Shown: in pieces, positions 18,691 to 26,983 of the stretch
Layout: each line of letters starts with the position of its first letter
How positions within the stretch are numbered: the stretch's first letter is position 1
NCBI GenBank assembly: GCA_016715985.1
Contig: JADJXD010000001.1
Span: forward strand, 2,728,001 to 2,792,000
Reading direction: 5' to 3'
DNA from: Saprospiraceae bacterium
GTDB lineage: Bacteria; Bacteroidota; Bacteroidia; Chitinophagales; Saprospiraceae
Length of the DNA: 64,000 bases
Made by a program: the position numbers and the translations under genes
The notes under the pieces: generated by a model
The model's input: only the letters and a program-made list of their open reading frames with translations
What the model was told of the DNA's origin: nothing
Database searches by the model: none

Positions 18691-19806
18691 ATGATTTCAA
18701 CCAAAAGGAAAATTATACTGAATTTAAAAAATAGTTTTGGAAAACGCACCAAGCGTAAAATAGTAGTTTTTGGAGTCGATGATTATGGGAATATCATGTT
18801 ACATTCTAAAAAGGCTCGTCAAAATCTTGTTGATGCTGGTCTAAACCTTGATTTCAACCGGTTTACCAGATACGACTGTCTTGAAAATGCAGATGATCTT
18901 AACCAGCTTTTTGAAAGTCTAACTTTAACTAAAGATTCGAGTGGAAGACATCCAGTTTTCACAGTATTCGCCATGCCGGCCAATATTAATTTTGAAAAAA
19001 TACTTTCTAAGGGAGATGGAAAATATTATTACGAACTTTTACCTGAAACTTTTTCAAAACTCCCTGGCTACGAAGGGGTTTGGGATCTTTGGAAGGAAGG
19101 AATGTCTAATGGTCTATTAGTTCCGCAATTTCATGGAAGAGAACATCTTAATGTCAACTTATTTGAAACATTACTTCAAAATAATGATAACTTTCTCATG
19201 GCTAATCTGCGAGAATATTCATATGTGGGATTGATAGGTCGAATACCTTCCAATGTAGGATACACAGAAGCGTTTAGTTTTGATGAATTAAAAGAAACAG
19301 AAAGTCATAAAGAAATAATTTCTGATGGTTTTAATGTTTTTGAAAAAGTATTTGGTTTTCGTCCTGGACATTTTAACGCTCCCGGTGCAAGAGAGCACTC
19401 TGGTCTTGAGAAATCAATTCTTGAATCTGGCGCATATATCATGGATACCGACATTATTAAAAATGAGCATCAAGGTCATCAAAAGTATAAAAAAAAGTTT
19501 TACACATTTGGTGAAGGGAGCTCAGTTGGGATGACATATATTTATAGAAATTGTGTGTTTGAACCTCTTTTATCACATGATGCAGTTAATGAATGTTTGT
19601 ATGAGATCAAAACAGCATTCAAATGGGGCAAGCCAGCTTATATTAGTAGTCACAGAGTCAATTTTGTAGGTGGAATTAATGAAAATATACGGGATAGTGG
19701 ACTGAAACAATTAAGAGAGCTATTGAAAAAAGTAGAAGCGATCTGGCCTGATGTCGAATTTAAAACAACCGTGGAAATGACTGAAATGTTATTAAATGAA
19801 AAGTAA
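18691..19806 (+). CDS. Polysaccharide deacetylase-like protein, second paralogue
   Basis: The 371 residues align along their length with the product of 7849-8976. Shared pieces are RYDCLEN, VPQFHGREHLNVN, a central FGFRPGHFNAPGA where the first copy has FGFSSNSVIAPAA, YRNCVFEP, and SSHRVNFVGGINENIR near the C-terminus. The metal-binding Asp pair is in VVFGVDDYGN, against VVIESDDWGG in the first copy. The two have diverged widely and probably act on different sugars. No signal peptide is seen. It starts 5 bp after the GT4 gene and ends 8 bp before the CapK-like gene, inside the same operon. The deacetylase function is inferred from the NodB-like motif pattern. Confidence 0.63.
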   Translation: MISTKRKIILNLKNSFGKRTKRKIVVFGVDDYGNIMLHSKKARQNLVDAGLNLDFNRFTRYDCLENADDLNQLFESLTLTKDSSGRHPVFTVFAMPANINFEKILSKGDGKYYYELLPETFSKLPGYEGVWDLWKEGMSNGLLVPQFHGREHLNVNLFETLLQNNDNFLMANLREYSYVGLIGRIPSNVGYTEAFSFDELKETESHKEIISDGFNVFEKVFGFRPGHFNAPGAREHSGLEKSILESGAYIMDTDIIKNEHQGHQKYKKKFYTFGEGSSVGMTYIYRNCVFEPLLSHDAVNECLYEIKTAFKWGKPAYISSHRVNFVGGINENIRDSGLKQLRELLKKVEAIWPDVEFKTTVEMTEMLLNEK

Positions 19807-19814
19807 AACTTAAC

Positions 19815-21125
19815 ATGCCTTTCAATTTTAGAAAATACTTTTTTGTAAAAAAGGAATGGCTTACTGGTAGCCCAATATTTCAATATCAAAATCAGATCAG
19901 TTCTTGTCTTGAGATGGATGAACGTAAACTAAAAATATATCAGGATGAACAAATAAATAAAATTATTCAACATGCTGTTGCTACTGTTCCATTTTACAAG
20001 AAATTTAGAAATTCCGGTTTACATGATTTTCCTGTCGTCAATAAAAATATAATTCGGGATCAGTTTGAATCTTTCCGATCTGATATGTATGAAGATAAAA
20101 CTTTGAAAAGAGTAGTGACAAGTGGATCGACAGGAACCCCATTTGAAGTTTTGCAAAATCGAAATAAAGTATTTAGAAATTCAGCCGACACAATTTATTT
20201 TTCTAAACTGGCTGGTTATGAGTTGGGATATAAACTACTGTATTGTAAGATATGGAATGAAAAAAATAAAAAGTCATGGTATGAATTATTTCTGCAGAAT
20301 ATAGTACCAGTCAATGTTATGCTTAATGATGATAACAATTTAGAGCATTTTATAAAAATTATAAAGCTAAACAAAAAACCTAAAAGCATTATAGCTTACG
20401 CATCCTATCTGGATGCCATTTTGAAGTATTGCCTTAAAAATAATGTAAACATTAGAGACTCTAAAATAAATTCAGTCATTGCAATTTCGGAGGCATTGGA
20501 TTCACACACTAAACGAAAATTTAGTGACTTAGCAGGTGTAGAAATTGTGTCCAGATATTCGAATGTAGAAAATGGTATTATAGGACAGCAAAGCATTGAA
20601 GGTTCAGAAAATTTTATACTCAATCATGCAAGCTACTTTATTGAAATACTTAATGAAAATTCAGATTTTCCAGTAGAATTAGGTGTTCCAGGTAGAATAG
20701 TAATAACAGATTTCTATAATGAAGCAATGCCAATGATCAGGTATGATACCGGTGATATCGGTGTGATAATGCTTGATCAAAAAACCAATAAAATAGTATT
20801 AAGTAAGGTAGAGGGACGTAAAATGGATCAGATTTATGATACTCGGGAAAGACCTATTTCCAGTTTTACTATCACTAATCAAATGTGGAAATATACAGAA
20901 ATCCGCCAATACCAGTTCATCCAAATAAGTAAATTTGAATATAAGTTTATTTTGAGTATTAACTCAGAGTTTAATCATGAAAAGAAATTGACAGAAGAGT
21001 TTAAAAATTATTTAGGTGAGAATGCATCTATAATTGTGGAGTACGTGAACGAAATTCCACTATTGAATTCTGGTAAACGCAAAAAAGTTCGCAATGAATA
21101 CATTGTACAAAAATTAAATCGATAG
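19815..21125 (+). CDS. CapK/PaaK-like adenylate-forming enzyme
   Basis: This 436-residue protein has the P-loop-like VTSGSTGTPFEVLQN near residues 100-114, the phosphate-binding signature of phenylacetate-CoA ligase relatives. IVITDFYNEAMPMIRYDTGD near residue 300 is the ribose-binding motif, and LNSGKRKKVRNE is close to the C-terminus. Family members named CapK occur in capsule loci and are thought to activate an acid with ATP, sometimes for transfer to a sugar amine. Its stop codon shares bases with the GTG start of the ATP-grasp gene, so the pair may act together in making an acyl or aminoacyl substituent. The acid is unknown. Confidence 0.8.
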   Translation: MPFNFRKYFFVKKEWLTGSPIFQYQNQISSCLEMDERKLKIYQDEQINKIIQHAVATVPFYKKFRNSGLHDFPVVNKNIIRDQFESFRSDMYEDKTLKRVVTSGSTGTPFEVLQNRNKVFRNSADTIYFSKLAGYELGYKLLYCKIWNEKNKKSWYELFLQNIVPVNVMLNDDNNLEHFIKIIKLNKKPKSIIAYASYLDAILKYCLKNNVNIRDSKINSVIAISEALDSHTKRKFSDLAGVEIVSRYSNVENGIIGQQSIEGSENFILNHASYFIEILNENSDFPVELGVPGRIVITDFYNEAMPMIRYDTGDIGVIMLDQKTNKIVLSKVEGRKMDQIYDTRERPISSFTITNQMWKYTEIRQYQFIQISKFEYKFILSINSEFNHEKKLTEEFKNYLGENASIIVEYVNEIPLLNSGKRKKVRNEYIVQKLNR

Positions 21126-22186
21126 TGAATATATTAATTACAGGTATTGGAGGTCCTACACCGAGAGGTATAGCGAAAAGTTTAAGAATGTTTGATAAAT
21201 CAGCTTCTATTATTGGCACTGATGCAGGAATATATGGTCCGGGATTGTATGCAATGGATATTTTTGACAAGACTTTTCTGGTTCCAAAATCAGCTGATGA
21301 CGAAGACAAGTATTGGAAGTCGATGGAAGAAATTATTATAAATGAAAGAATCGACTTTGCATTTATTATTCCAGAAACAGAAGTACTTACATGGGCGAAG
21401 AGACAAAGGACCAAGGAACTCCCATGCAAGGCTTTGATACCTGATTATGAACTTGCTAATTTTATGTTTGATAAATTTCGACTTTCTCAGTTTTTATACG
21501 ATAGTGGACTTTCACCTAAAACTGTACAGGTAGATAAAAATCAACATACATCCTTTAAAGATATATATGCAATGGTTCCTGTTCCTTTTTGGATCAGAAT
21601 GAATAAAACAGCAGGGGCAATAGGCGCATTAAAAATTTCAAATGAAAATGATTTTCAAGCTTGGTCTGTTCTTTTCAAAAATTATACAGGAGATGTTTTA
21701 GCCAGTGAATATTTGCCAGGAAGAAATTATGCAGTAAAAGTATTATATAATCATGGCAAGTTGGTAATGGCTGCTTGTGCTGAGAGAATTGAGTATTTGC
21801 TTCCAAATGCTGCTCCTTCAGGTATTTCTGGTATGTGCTCTCGAGGAAAACTACTCAATAGACCAGATTTATTTTATGTTTCTGACAGTGCGTTAAGAAA
21901 AGTATTTAGTAAATTTGGCATAAAGCCCAATGGGTTTTTTACAGTTGACCTAAAGGAAAACGACAAAGGATTGCCATTGATAACAGAAATTAATTTAAGA
22001 CCAGTATCATTTAACTTTGCATTTGCCCTAGGTGGTGCCAATTTTCCCTTGTCAATAATCCGGAATTTAGTCTTAGGATCATCAATATTTTCAGGTTTCT
22101 ATAATTTTAATGAAGAACTAAATTTTATTAGAGGTGTCGATTATGATCTTATGGTTATTTCGGATTCAAAATTAAAAAATTCTTAG
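21125..22186 (+). CDS. ATP-grasp domain protein (CarB-like ligase)
   Basis: This 353-residue protein begins with the Rossmann-like MNILITGIGGPTPRGIAKSL, using a GTG start at 21125 directly on the preceding stop. The pre-ATP-grasp part has IIGTDAGIYGPGLYA and the grasp part has FWIRMNKTAGAIGALK and VLASEYLPGRNYAVKVLY. A C-terminal GFFTVDLKENDKGLPLITEINLRP carries the Mg-binding E-x-N. ATP-grasp enzymes join a carboxylate to an amine through an acyl phosphate. Beside CapK it could ligate an amino acid or other acid to an amino sugar. The family is clear and the substrate is not. It is the last gene of this tight block; about 170 bp without a gene follow. Confidence 0.8.
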   Translation: MNILITGIGGPTPRGIAKSLRMFDKSASIIGTDAGIYGPGLYAMDIFDKTFLVPKSADDEDKYWKSMEEIIINERIDFAFIIPETEVLTWAKRQRTKELPCKALIPDYELANFMFDKFRLSQFLYDSGLSPKTVQVDKNQHTSFKDIYAMVPVPFWIRMNKTAGAIGALKISNENDFQAWSVLFKNYTGDVLASEYLPGRNYAVKVLYNHGKLVMAACAERIEYLLPNAAPSGISGMCSRGKLLNRPDLFYVSDSALRKVFSKFGIKPNGFFTVDLKENDKGLPLITEINLRPVSFNFAFALGGANFPLSIIRNLVLGSSIFSGFYNFNEELNFIRGVDYDLMVISDSKLKNS

Positions 22187-22355
22187 TATCTAATTCTGTT
22201 TTAAGAAGCTGATGATTTGAATTACTCCACTAACTCCAACTCTAAAAAATTATTTCTATTTTATCAATAATTTGTTAAATCTATTTATAAATTTACATTC
22301 TTTAAAACAGCACCCTGAAGTATTTATCGATTGAACAACTTAAACAACTTAAACA

Positions 22356-24701
22356 ATGCGGCTGTTTTTTTTATTTTTATTTTTTACCATAATTTTATGC
22401 AAACTTTCCGGCCAAGAACTGGAAAGTGTTGAAAACATCGCTATTCTTGATACTGTAGATGATGATACAATGTCTGATAATACCATATCAAATGATACCA
22501 TAACAAATGACACAACTCAGGGATATCATTTTTTTTCAGCACATTTTTTTGATCCGACACAAATTTTATCAGGGTGGCCACAACCCGAGAATCCTGGTCA
22601 GGGCGATCAGGTTGCAGTTTATTTTTTAAATGGATTGGGATATTATGTATTTAAAGACGATAGTTGGCATTTGTTAAATTTTATTCCCGATGATACAAAG
22701 CTAAGTAGTGTACTTCATTATGATTCACTGAGGGTTCATTCCGGAGATATTTATAATCACATTGTAAGGGTATTGAATTTTACAGATACAGTTGATAACG
22801 TCATTTACACAATTGTAGGCGGATTATTCAGAAAGTCCTCAATAGGAGAAGATGATGGTGGTACTAAAATCATTTCAAAAATTGACAGTACTGTATGGGA
22901 AAGAATGGAAATAAAGGAAGTACTTCCTGACTGGTGGGAAAAGAGAAATGACAGTAAAAAGATTCAAACTGCTGTAAATTTTGCAGGAAATGGCGGAAAG
23001 GTTATTTTTCGCTCCCGGGAATATATTATTGACAGTGAAATTTTTTTGGATTCTATACAAAATTTATATTTAGATGGCCAGCAGGCAACTTTAAAAGCGG
23101 CTTCGGGCGATGTGAGAAACGCAGTTCTGTCAGAACCATATTCTGAAGGAAGTTATCAGATTACAGTTTCTCAGGTGCCTAAATCCTGGGAGCCGGGAAG
23201 TATTCTGGTTATGGTTGTTGATTCTACGAATGAAGGTACGTCCGGAAGGTCTCAAATAGACAGTATCAATGGTAATACGATTTATTTAAAGTATTACTTT
23301 ACAAGTCAGTTTGGAGGGTTATTTCCATCATCACCGGCAGGTACACATATTATCAAATATCTGACTATTTTTCGCGGCAGACCTTCTGCTGAAGAAGGTG
23401 TTTTTGGTCCGGAAGGTCAGAATCAGGGAACAATCATTGAAAATTTTATTTTTGACGGAAATAAATCCGATAATAATGAAGTTTCCCTTTCATGGTCTGT
23501 CAATAATTTAATTTCACTTCATGGAAGGGGAAGCGAAATTAGATCCTGTAAATTTATTAATGCGCCGTCTGAAGTAATAACTGGCCATGGAATCAATGTT
23601 CACAATAACGTATTTGAAAATTGTAACGGATCCGTATATCATTTATCTGCCAATGATATCACGTTTGATAATTCATATCCGGCGTATTTTATTAACAACA
23701 CAGTTATTAATTGTAATACGACTTTGTACAATGTAAACGGGCATAATGAAGGAATAATATCATTTAGTTGGAATGGTGGTTATATTATAGTCAATGGGAA
23801 TTATTTTATTGCCGGCGCCACATCCAATGGAATCATTGGTTCGCTGAGCGGATTTGAGCAGGGACCCGATGATCGGGAAATCGTCATATTATCAAACAAT
23901 TATTGTAAAGCTTTCAATTGTATTGTTTACGGATCACATCAAACATCTACCCGATCCCTTTTGATTACAGGAAATATTTTTGAAGATTGTGGTTGTCTTA
24001 TGCAAACATTAGTAAATGACCCCAGTGTAAAAGTGTGTGGAAATGTTCAGGTGGGTACAACTGATTTTGGCATTGATTTTAGAAATAACTGTGATTACAG
24101 AGATATGATCGATCAATCACTTGGTTATGGTAAAAACAGTCTTTTAAATACAGCAGCATATAATAATACAGCTTTTGGACACCATACGCTGGAGCAAAAT
24201 GTAAATGGTAACTTTAATACTGCTGTAGGTGAAAATGCAGGAAGAAATCAGACTTCAGGTGATAAAAATACCTTAGTCGGAACATGGGCAGGATTTAACA
24301 TGATAGAAGGTAATGAAAATACGGTAGTGGGCTTTTGGTCAAGAAGTACATCTGCTTCCGGAAACAGAAATGTTCATGTGGGTTCTGAATCAGGCAGGAC
24401 AAATACCGGGTCTGGAAATGTTTTTATAGGAACTGAAGCCGGTCGCTGGGTGCAGGGTGACAACAATCTTATCATTCATAATAATGACTCATCTACCCCA
24501 CTTATACAAGGAAAGTTTGATGAAGGAATCACCGTAAATGGAAACTTAAAAGTCAATGGTTTAAATTTCTTAAGATTACCGAGACTCACAGATACTGAAA
24601 GAGATAATTTAACGGGGTTGATCGGTGGAGAGATTATATTTAATACTTCGACATCAAAGCTACAAGCATATGATGGTCTTGGTTGGGTCGATCTTTATTA
24701 A
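22356..24701 (+). CDS. Exported beta-helix protein with YadA-like head repeats
   Basis: This 781-residue protein starts with a signal peptide (MRLFFLFLFFTIILCKLSGQ). A Thr/Asn/Asp-rich stretch follows near residues 35-55, built from repeats such as NDTITNDTT. Residues about 200-590 have pectate-lyase-like beta-helix features, including NNVFENCNGSVYHL and INNTVINCNTTLYN. Residues about 600-710 contain several 20-25 residue repeats of the form GNxNTAVGxxAG, like the head repeats of trimeric autotransporter adhesins and some phage tail fibres. The end, LTGLIGGEIIFNTSTSKLQA, is also typical of fibre-like proteins. It is probably a trimeric surface fibre. Its place among polysaccharide genes suggests that it touches the polymer, which is inference. 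Confidence 0.7.
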   Translation: MRLFFLFLFFTIILCKLSGQELESVENIAILDTVDDDTMSDNTISNDTITNDTTQGYHFFSAHFFDPTQILSGWPQPENPGQGDQVAVYFLNGLGYYVFKDDSWHLLNFIPDDTKLSSVLHYDSLRVHSGDIYNHIVRVLNFTDTVDNVIYTIVGGLFRKSSIGEDDGGTKIISKIDSTVWERMEIKEVLPDWWEKRNDSKKIQTAVNFAGNGGKVIFRSREYIIDSEIFLDSIQNLYLDGQQATLKAASGDVRNAVLSEPYSEGSYQITVSQVPKSWEPGSILVMVVDSTNEGTSGRSQIDSINGNTIYLKYYFTSQFGGLFPSSPAGTHIIKYLTIFRGRPSAEEGVFGPEGQNQGTIIENFIFDGNKSDNNEVSLSWSVNNLISLHGRGSEIRSCKFINAPSEVITGHGINVHNNVFENCNGSVYHLSANDITFDNSYPAYFINNTVINCNTTLYNVNGHNEGIISFSWNGGYIIVNGNYFIAGATSNGIIGSLSGFEQGPDDREIVILSNNYCKAFNCIVYGSHQTSTRSLLITGNIFEDCGCLMQTLVNDPSVKVCGNVQVGTTDFGIDFRNNCDYRDMIDQSLGYGKNSLLNTAAYNNTAFGHHTLEQNVNGNFNTAVGENAGRNQTSGDKNTLVGTWAGFNMIEGNENTVVGFWSRSTSASGNRNVHVGSESGRTNTGSGNVFIGTEAGRWVQGDNNLIIHNNDSSTPLIQGKFDEGITVNGNLKVNGLNFLRLPRLTDTERDNLTGLIGGEIIFNTSTSKLQAYDGLGWVDLY

Positions 24702-24706
24702 TCGGT

Positions 24707-25420
24707 ATGTATCTTTATTTTAAAAGAGTTTCGGACTTCGTTTTTTGTTTGATTGGAATAATCCTGATTTCACCGATATTATTCTTAATAGGCTTACTAT
24801 TAAGATTTACTGGTGAAGGTGAAATATTTTACTTTCAGGAGCGTATGGGTTTTAAAAACAAGCCCTTTTTTATCTATAAGTTTGCGACTATGCTCAAAAA
24901 TAGTCCAAATATGGGTAATAAAACAGTAACGGTAAGGAATGATCCCAGAATCACTAAAATTGGGCAATTCCTGAGATTTACCAAAATAAATGAATTACCA
25001 CAAATATTGAATGTTTTAAAGGGTGAAATGTCTTTAGTGGGTCCAAGACCATTGTTAGTGACAAGTTTCCATAAATATACACCGGAAGTACAGAAAGTAA
25101 TTTACCAGAACAAACCCGGTATCACAGGAATCGGTTCGTTGGTATTCAGAGACGAAGAAAAATTAGTGACCGCTTACAAGAAGCTCGGGAAGGATCCGTT
25201 AGATTACTACAGAGAGCATATTTATCCCTACAAAGGAGCTTTGGAATCCTGGTATTATAACAACATTTCTTTTTGGACGGATGTCCGTATTTTGAGCCTT
25301 ACCTTCTGGTCGGTGTTGAATAGTGACTCTCAACTGGTGTTTAAAGTATTCAAAAACTTACCACCCAAACCGGAAGAACTTTCGGTCACCTGGATAGAAA
25401 AATCGCACAAAAATCTGTGA
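24707..25420 (+). CDS. PglC-type phosphoglycosyl transferase (bacterial sugar transferase), first copy
   Basis: With the ATG at 24707 the protein has 237 residues; an in-frame TTG at 24683 overlaps the previous gene and adds nothing conserved. A hydrophobic re-entrant helix (VFCLIGIILISPILFLIGL) comes first, then FYFQERMGFKNKPF, FATMLKNSP, and MSLVGPRPLL. This is the small monotopic form that moves a sugar phosphate onto undecaprenyl phosphate to start a glycan. The usual catalytic Asp-Glu pair reads Asn95-Glu96 (KINELPQ), as it does in the paralogue at 31614-32285. It ends on the GTG of the YdcF-like gene. Confidence 0.86.
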   Translation: MYLYFKRVSDFVFCLIGIILISPILFLIGLLLRFTGEGEIFYFQERMGFKNKPFFIYKFATMLKNSPNMGNKTVTVRNDPRITKIGQFLRFTKINELPQILNVLKGEMSLVGPRPLLVTSFHKYTPEVQKVIYQNKPGITGIGSLVFRDEEKLVTAYKKLGKDPLDYYREHIYPYKGALESWYYNNISFWTDVRILSLTFWSVLNSDSQLVFKVFKNLPPKPEELSVTWIEKSHKNL

Positions 25421-26223
25421 TAGACATCTTAAAAGGATTGGTTGAATTCCTGATTTACCCGATGAATATTTTTTGGATATTGATTGGGCTTTATTTTGTA
25501 TCAGGTTATAAAAAATATAAACATCAGATCAGGTTTTTGTATGCAGCTTTGATCTGGATGTTGGTTACTGGCACCAAGTGGATGCCGGATCTGATGGTAT
25601 ATGGATTGGAAAAACAATACGATGCCTTTTCTTTGGAGGATGAAGTCGGACAGGACAGTGTGTATATCCATGTACTGGGTGGCGGAGGTAATAATGATCC
25701 GGACATCCCTAAGCAAGAGAGATTGTCCCAGGCATCGTTGGCAAGGATGAGTGAAGGTATAAGGATTCACAGGATGATACCCAACAGTAAATTGATTTTT
25801 TCAGGATATTCTTCAACCAAAACTGTGACCCAGGCGGCACTTACCAAAGAAGCTGCGATTGCATTGGGAATATCAAAAGAAGACATTATAATTCTTGAAA
25901 CACCATCTACAACAGAAGAAGAGGCATTGACCTATAAATCCGCTTTTGGTAAGTCAGATGCAAAAATAATTTTAGTCACGAGCGATGCCCACATGCCGAG
26001 AGCGATGTATCTGTTTAAAAAACATGGTTTGGATCCTGTTGCTGCTCCGTCGGATCATATATTGAAACGGCACTATGGAAAGCCTGATGTTTTAGGTTTT
26101 GAGGGTGTTTCTGCTTCTTCGATATTGAGTGGTAATTATTGGTGGAAATCACACAGAAGTAATTTTGATAAATTTTATTTAGCCATGCACGAGTATATTG
26201 GATTGCTTTGGGCAAAGATGTAG
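25417..26223 (+). CDS. YdcF/ElyC-like DUF218 membrane protein
   Basis: This 268-residue protein has two N-terminal hydrophobic segments (IYPMNIFWILIGLYFVSGY and FLYAALIWMLVTG). A DUF218 domain follows with VYIHVLGGGG, KLIFSGYSS, ETPSTTEEEALTYKS and LVTSDAHMPRAMYLFKKHG. ElyC-type members are linked to undecaprenyl-phosphate handling and envelope integrity. The GTG start at 25417 overlaps the stop of the phosphoglycosyl transferase by 4 bases, so a link to lipid-carrier use is attractive but unproven. It is the last gene before a repeat-rich gap. Confidence 0.8.
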   Translation: MIDILKGLVEFLIYPMNIFWILIGLYFVSGYKKYKHQIRFLYAALIWMLVTGTKWMPDLMVYGLEKQYDAFSLEDEVGQDSVYIHVLGGGGNNDPDIPKQERLSQASLARMSEGIRIHRMIPNSKLIFSGYSSTKTVTQAALTKEAAIALGISKEDIIILETPSTTEEEALTYKSAFGKSDAKIILVTSDAHMPRAMYLFKKHGLDPVAAPSDHILKRHYGKPDVLGFEGVSASSILSGNYWWKSHRSNFDKFYLAMHEYIGLLWAKM

Positions 26224-26287
26224 CGCATAATGGAGTTGCAAATTCAATTTGCAAGGTGTGTTTTCCTGATTGTCCGTGGCCTATAAT

Positions 26288-26345
26288 GGCCTTGCAATCT
26301 TTGATTGCAAGAAACTGAATGTTGGAATCAGAGATTGCAAGGTCC
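26288..26345. repeat. RAYT-1-associated double palindrome, copy a
   Basis: This is an imperfect long inverted repeat. Each arm is itself a short palindrome built around TTGCAATC and GATTGCAA, with a central gap of about 12 bases. It is preceded at about 26266-26287 by a trace (GTCCGTGGCCTATAA) like the last codons of the decayed aminotransferase tails further on. Confidence 0.75.
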
Positions 26346-26500
26346 ATATATCAATACATTACCGATGGTACCCATGTGCTCCAATTATGGTTATGCACCA
26401 TAGTGGTACTGAAATTTTCAATGGCATCCGGTATGTCTTTATCCCATCATCTACTCATCTGACAGATGCCGAAGTGGTAAGTGTTGCCCGTGCCTTTTAA
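26346..26500 (+). pseudogene. Remnant of the 3' end of a DegT-family sugar aminotransferase, copy 1
   Basis: The readable end translates as GTEIFNGIRYVFIPSSTHL followed by TDAEVVSVARAF and a stop at 26498-26500. This resembles the C-terminus of the intact aminotransferase at 26984-28108 (YNSCISIPSSTNLTDTQ, then VEEVVRVICAF). Upstream parts can be matched only in pieces across frames. The rest of the gene is missing, so this is a relic and not a coding gene. The spelling STHLTDAEV suggests a related but not identical donor gene. Confidence 0.6.
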
Positions 26501-26501
26501 C

Positions 26502-26559
26502 GGCCTTGCAATCTCTGATTGCAAGAAAGTAATATGTTGCAATCAGAGATTGCAAGGCC
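26502..26559. repeat. RAYT-1-associated double palindrome, copy b (perfect)
   Basis: Arms 26502-26524 and 26537-26559 are perfect 23-base inverted copies around a 12-base loop (GAAAGTAATATG). Within each arm TTGCAATC-TCT-GATTGCAA is again a palindrome. The sequence could fold as one long hairpin or as two small ones, as in REP/BIME elements. Confidence 0.85.
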
Positions 26560-26724
26560 ACTATACCAAGACATTACCGATGGCACCCAAGTGCTCCAAT
26601 TATGGTTATGCAACATAGTGGCACTGAAATTTTCAATGGCATCTGGTGTGTTTTTATCCCATCATCTACTCATCTGACAGATGCCGAAGTGGATGAAGTG
26701 GTAAGGGTTGTCCGTGCCCTATAA
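26560..26724 (+). pseudogene. Remnant of the 3' end of a DegT-family sugar aminotransferase, copy 2
   Basis: The final part reads GTEIFNGIWCVFIPSSTHL, then TDAEVDEVVRVVRAL and a stop at 26722-26724. It is nearly the same as copy 1 about 220 bp upstream, including the non-coding first half (GATGGCACCCAAGTGCTCCA against GATGGTACCCATGTGCTCCA). It keeps DEV, which copy 1 has lost. Both copies are followed within 2 bases by the palindrome, so tail and hairpin were duplicated together. Confidence 0.6.
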
Positions 26725-26725
26725 T

Positions 26726-26785
26726 GGCCATGCAATCTCTGATTGCAAGAGAAACTAATATATTGCAATCAGAGATTGCAATGCC
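26726..26785. repeat. RAYT-1-associated double palindrome, copy c
   Basis: This is a near-perfect copy of the element at 26502-26559, with GGCCATGC and GCAATGCC at the outer ends. After it, 26786-26924 holds no gene, only a small palindrome (AGCCAAATAAATTTGGCT) at about 26833-26850. Confidence 0.75.
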
Positions 26786-26924
26786 AATATACCGAGTCAT
26801 TACCATGAGTTATAAAGTTTAGTCGTTTTCAGCCAAATAAATTTGGCTGCCCATTAGAAATTCTAACAACTTAGCAAATCAAACAAACCCGCATGACCAC
26901 TACGTAATAGGAGGGCAGGTCGAC

Positions 26925-26972
26925 AAATAAACCATCAACCTCATAAACCATCAACCCTATAAACCATCAACT
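26925..26972 (+). repeat. Three tandem 16-bp repeats before the LegC-type gene
   Basis: Three head-to-tail units share ATAAACCATCAAC (26925-26940, 26941-26956, 26957-26972) and end 11 bp before the ATG at 26984. A related CATCAACCCTAT stands just before the dehydratase start at 29467. They may be remains of slippage or leader elements; no function can be read. Confidence 0.7.
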
Positions 26973-26983
26973 AGTAAAACCCA

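Noticed and set aside
26270..26500. A 76-codon ORF as an intact gene
   Set aside because: Only its last 30 codons resemble a protein, the end of an aminotransferase; the rest is hairpin sequence.
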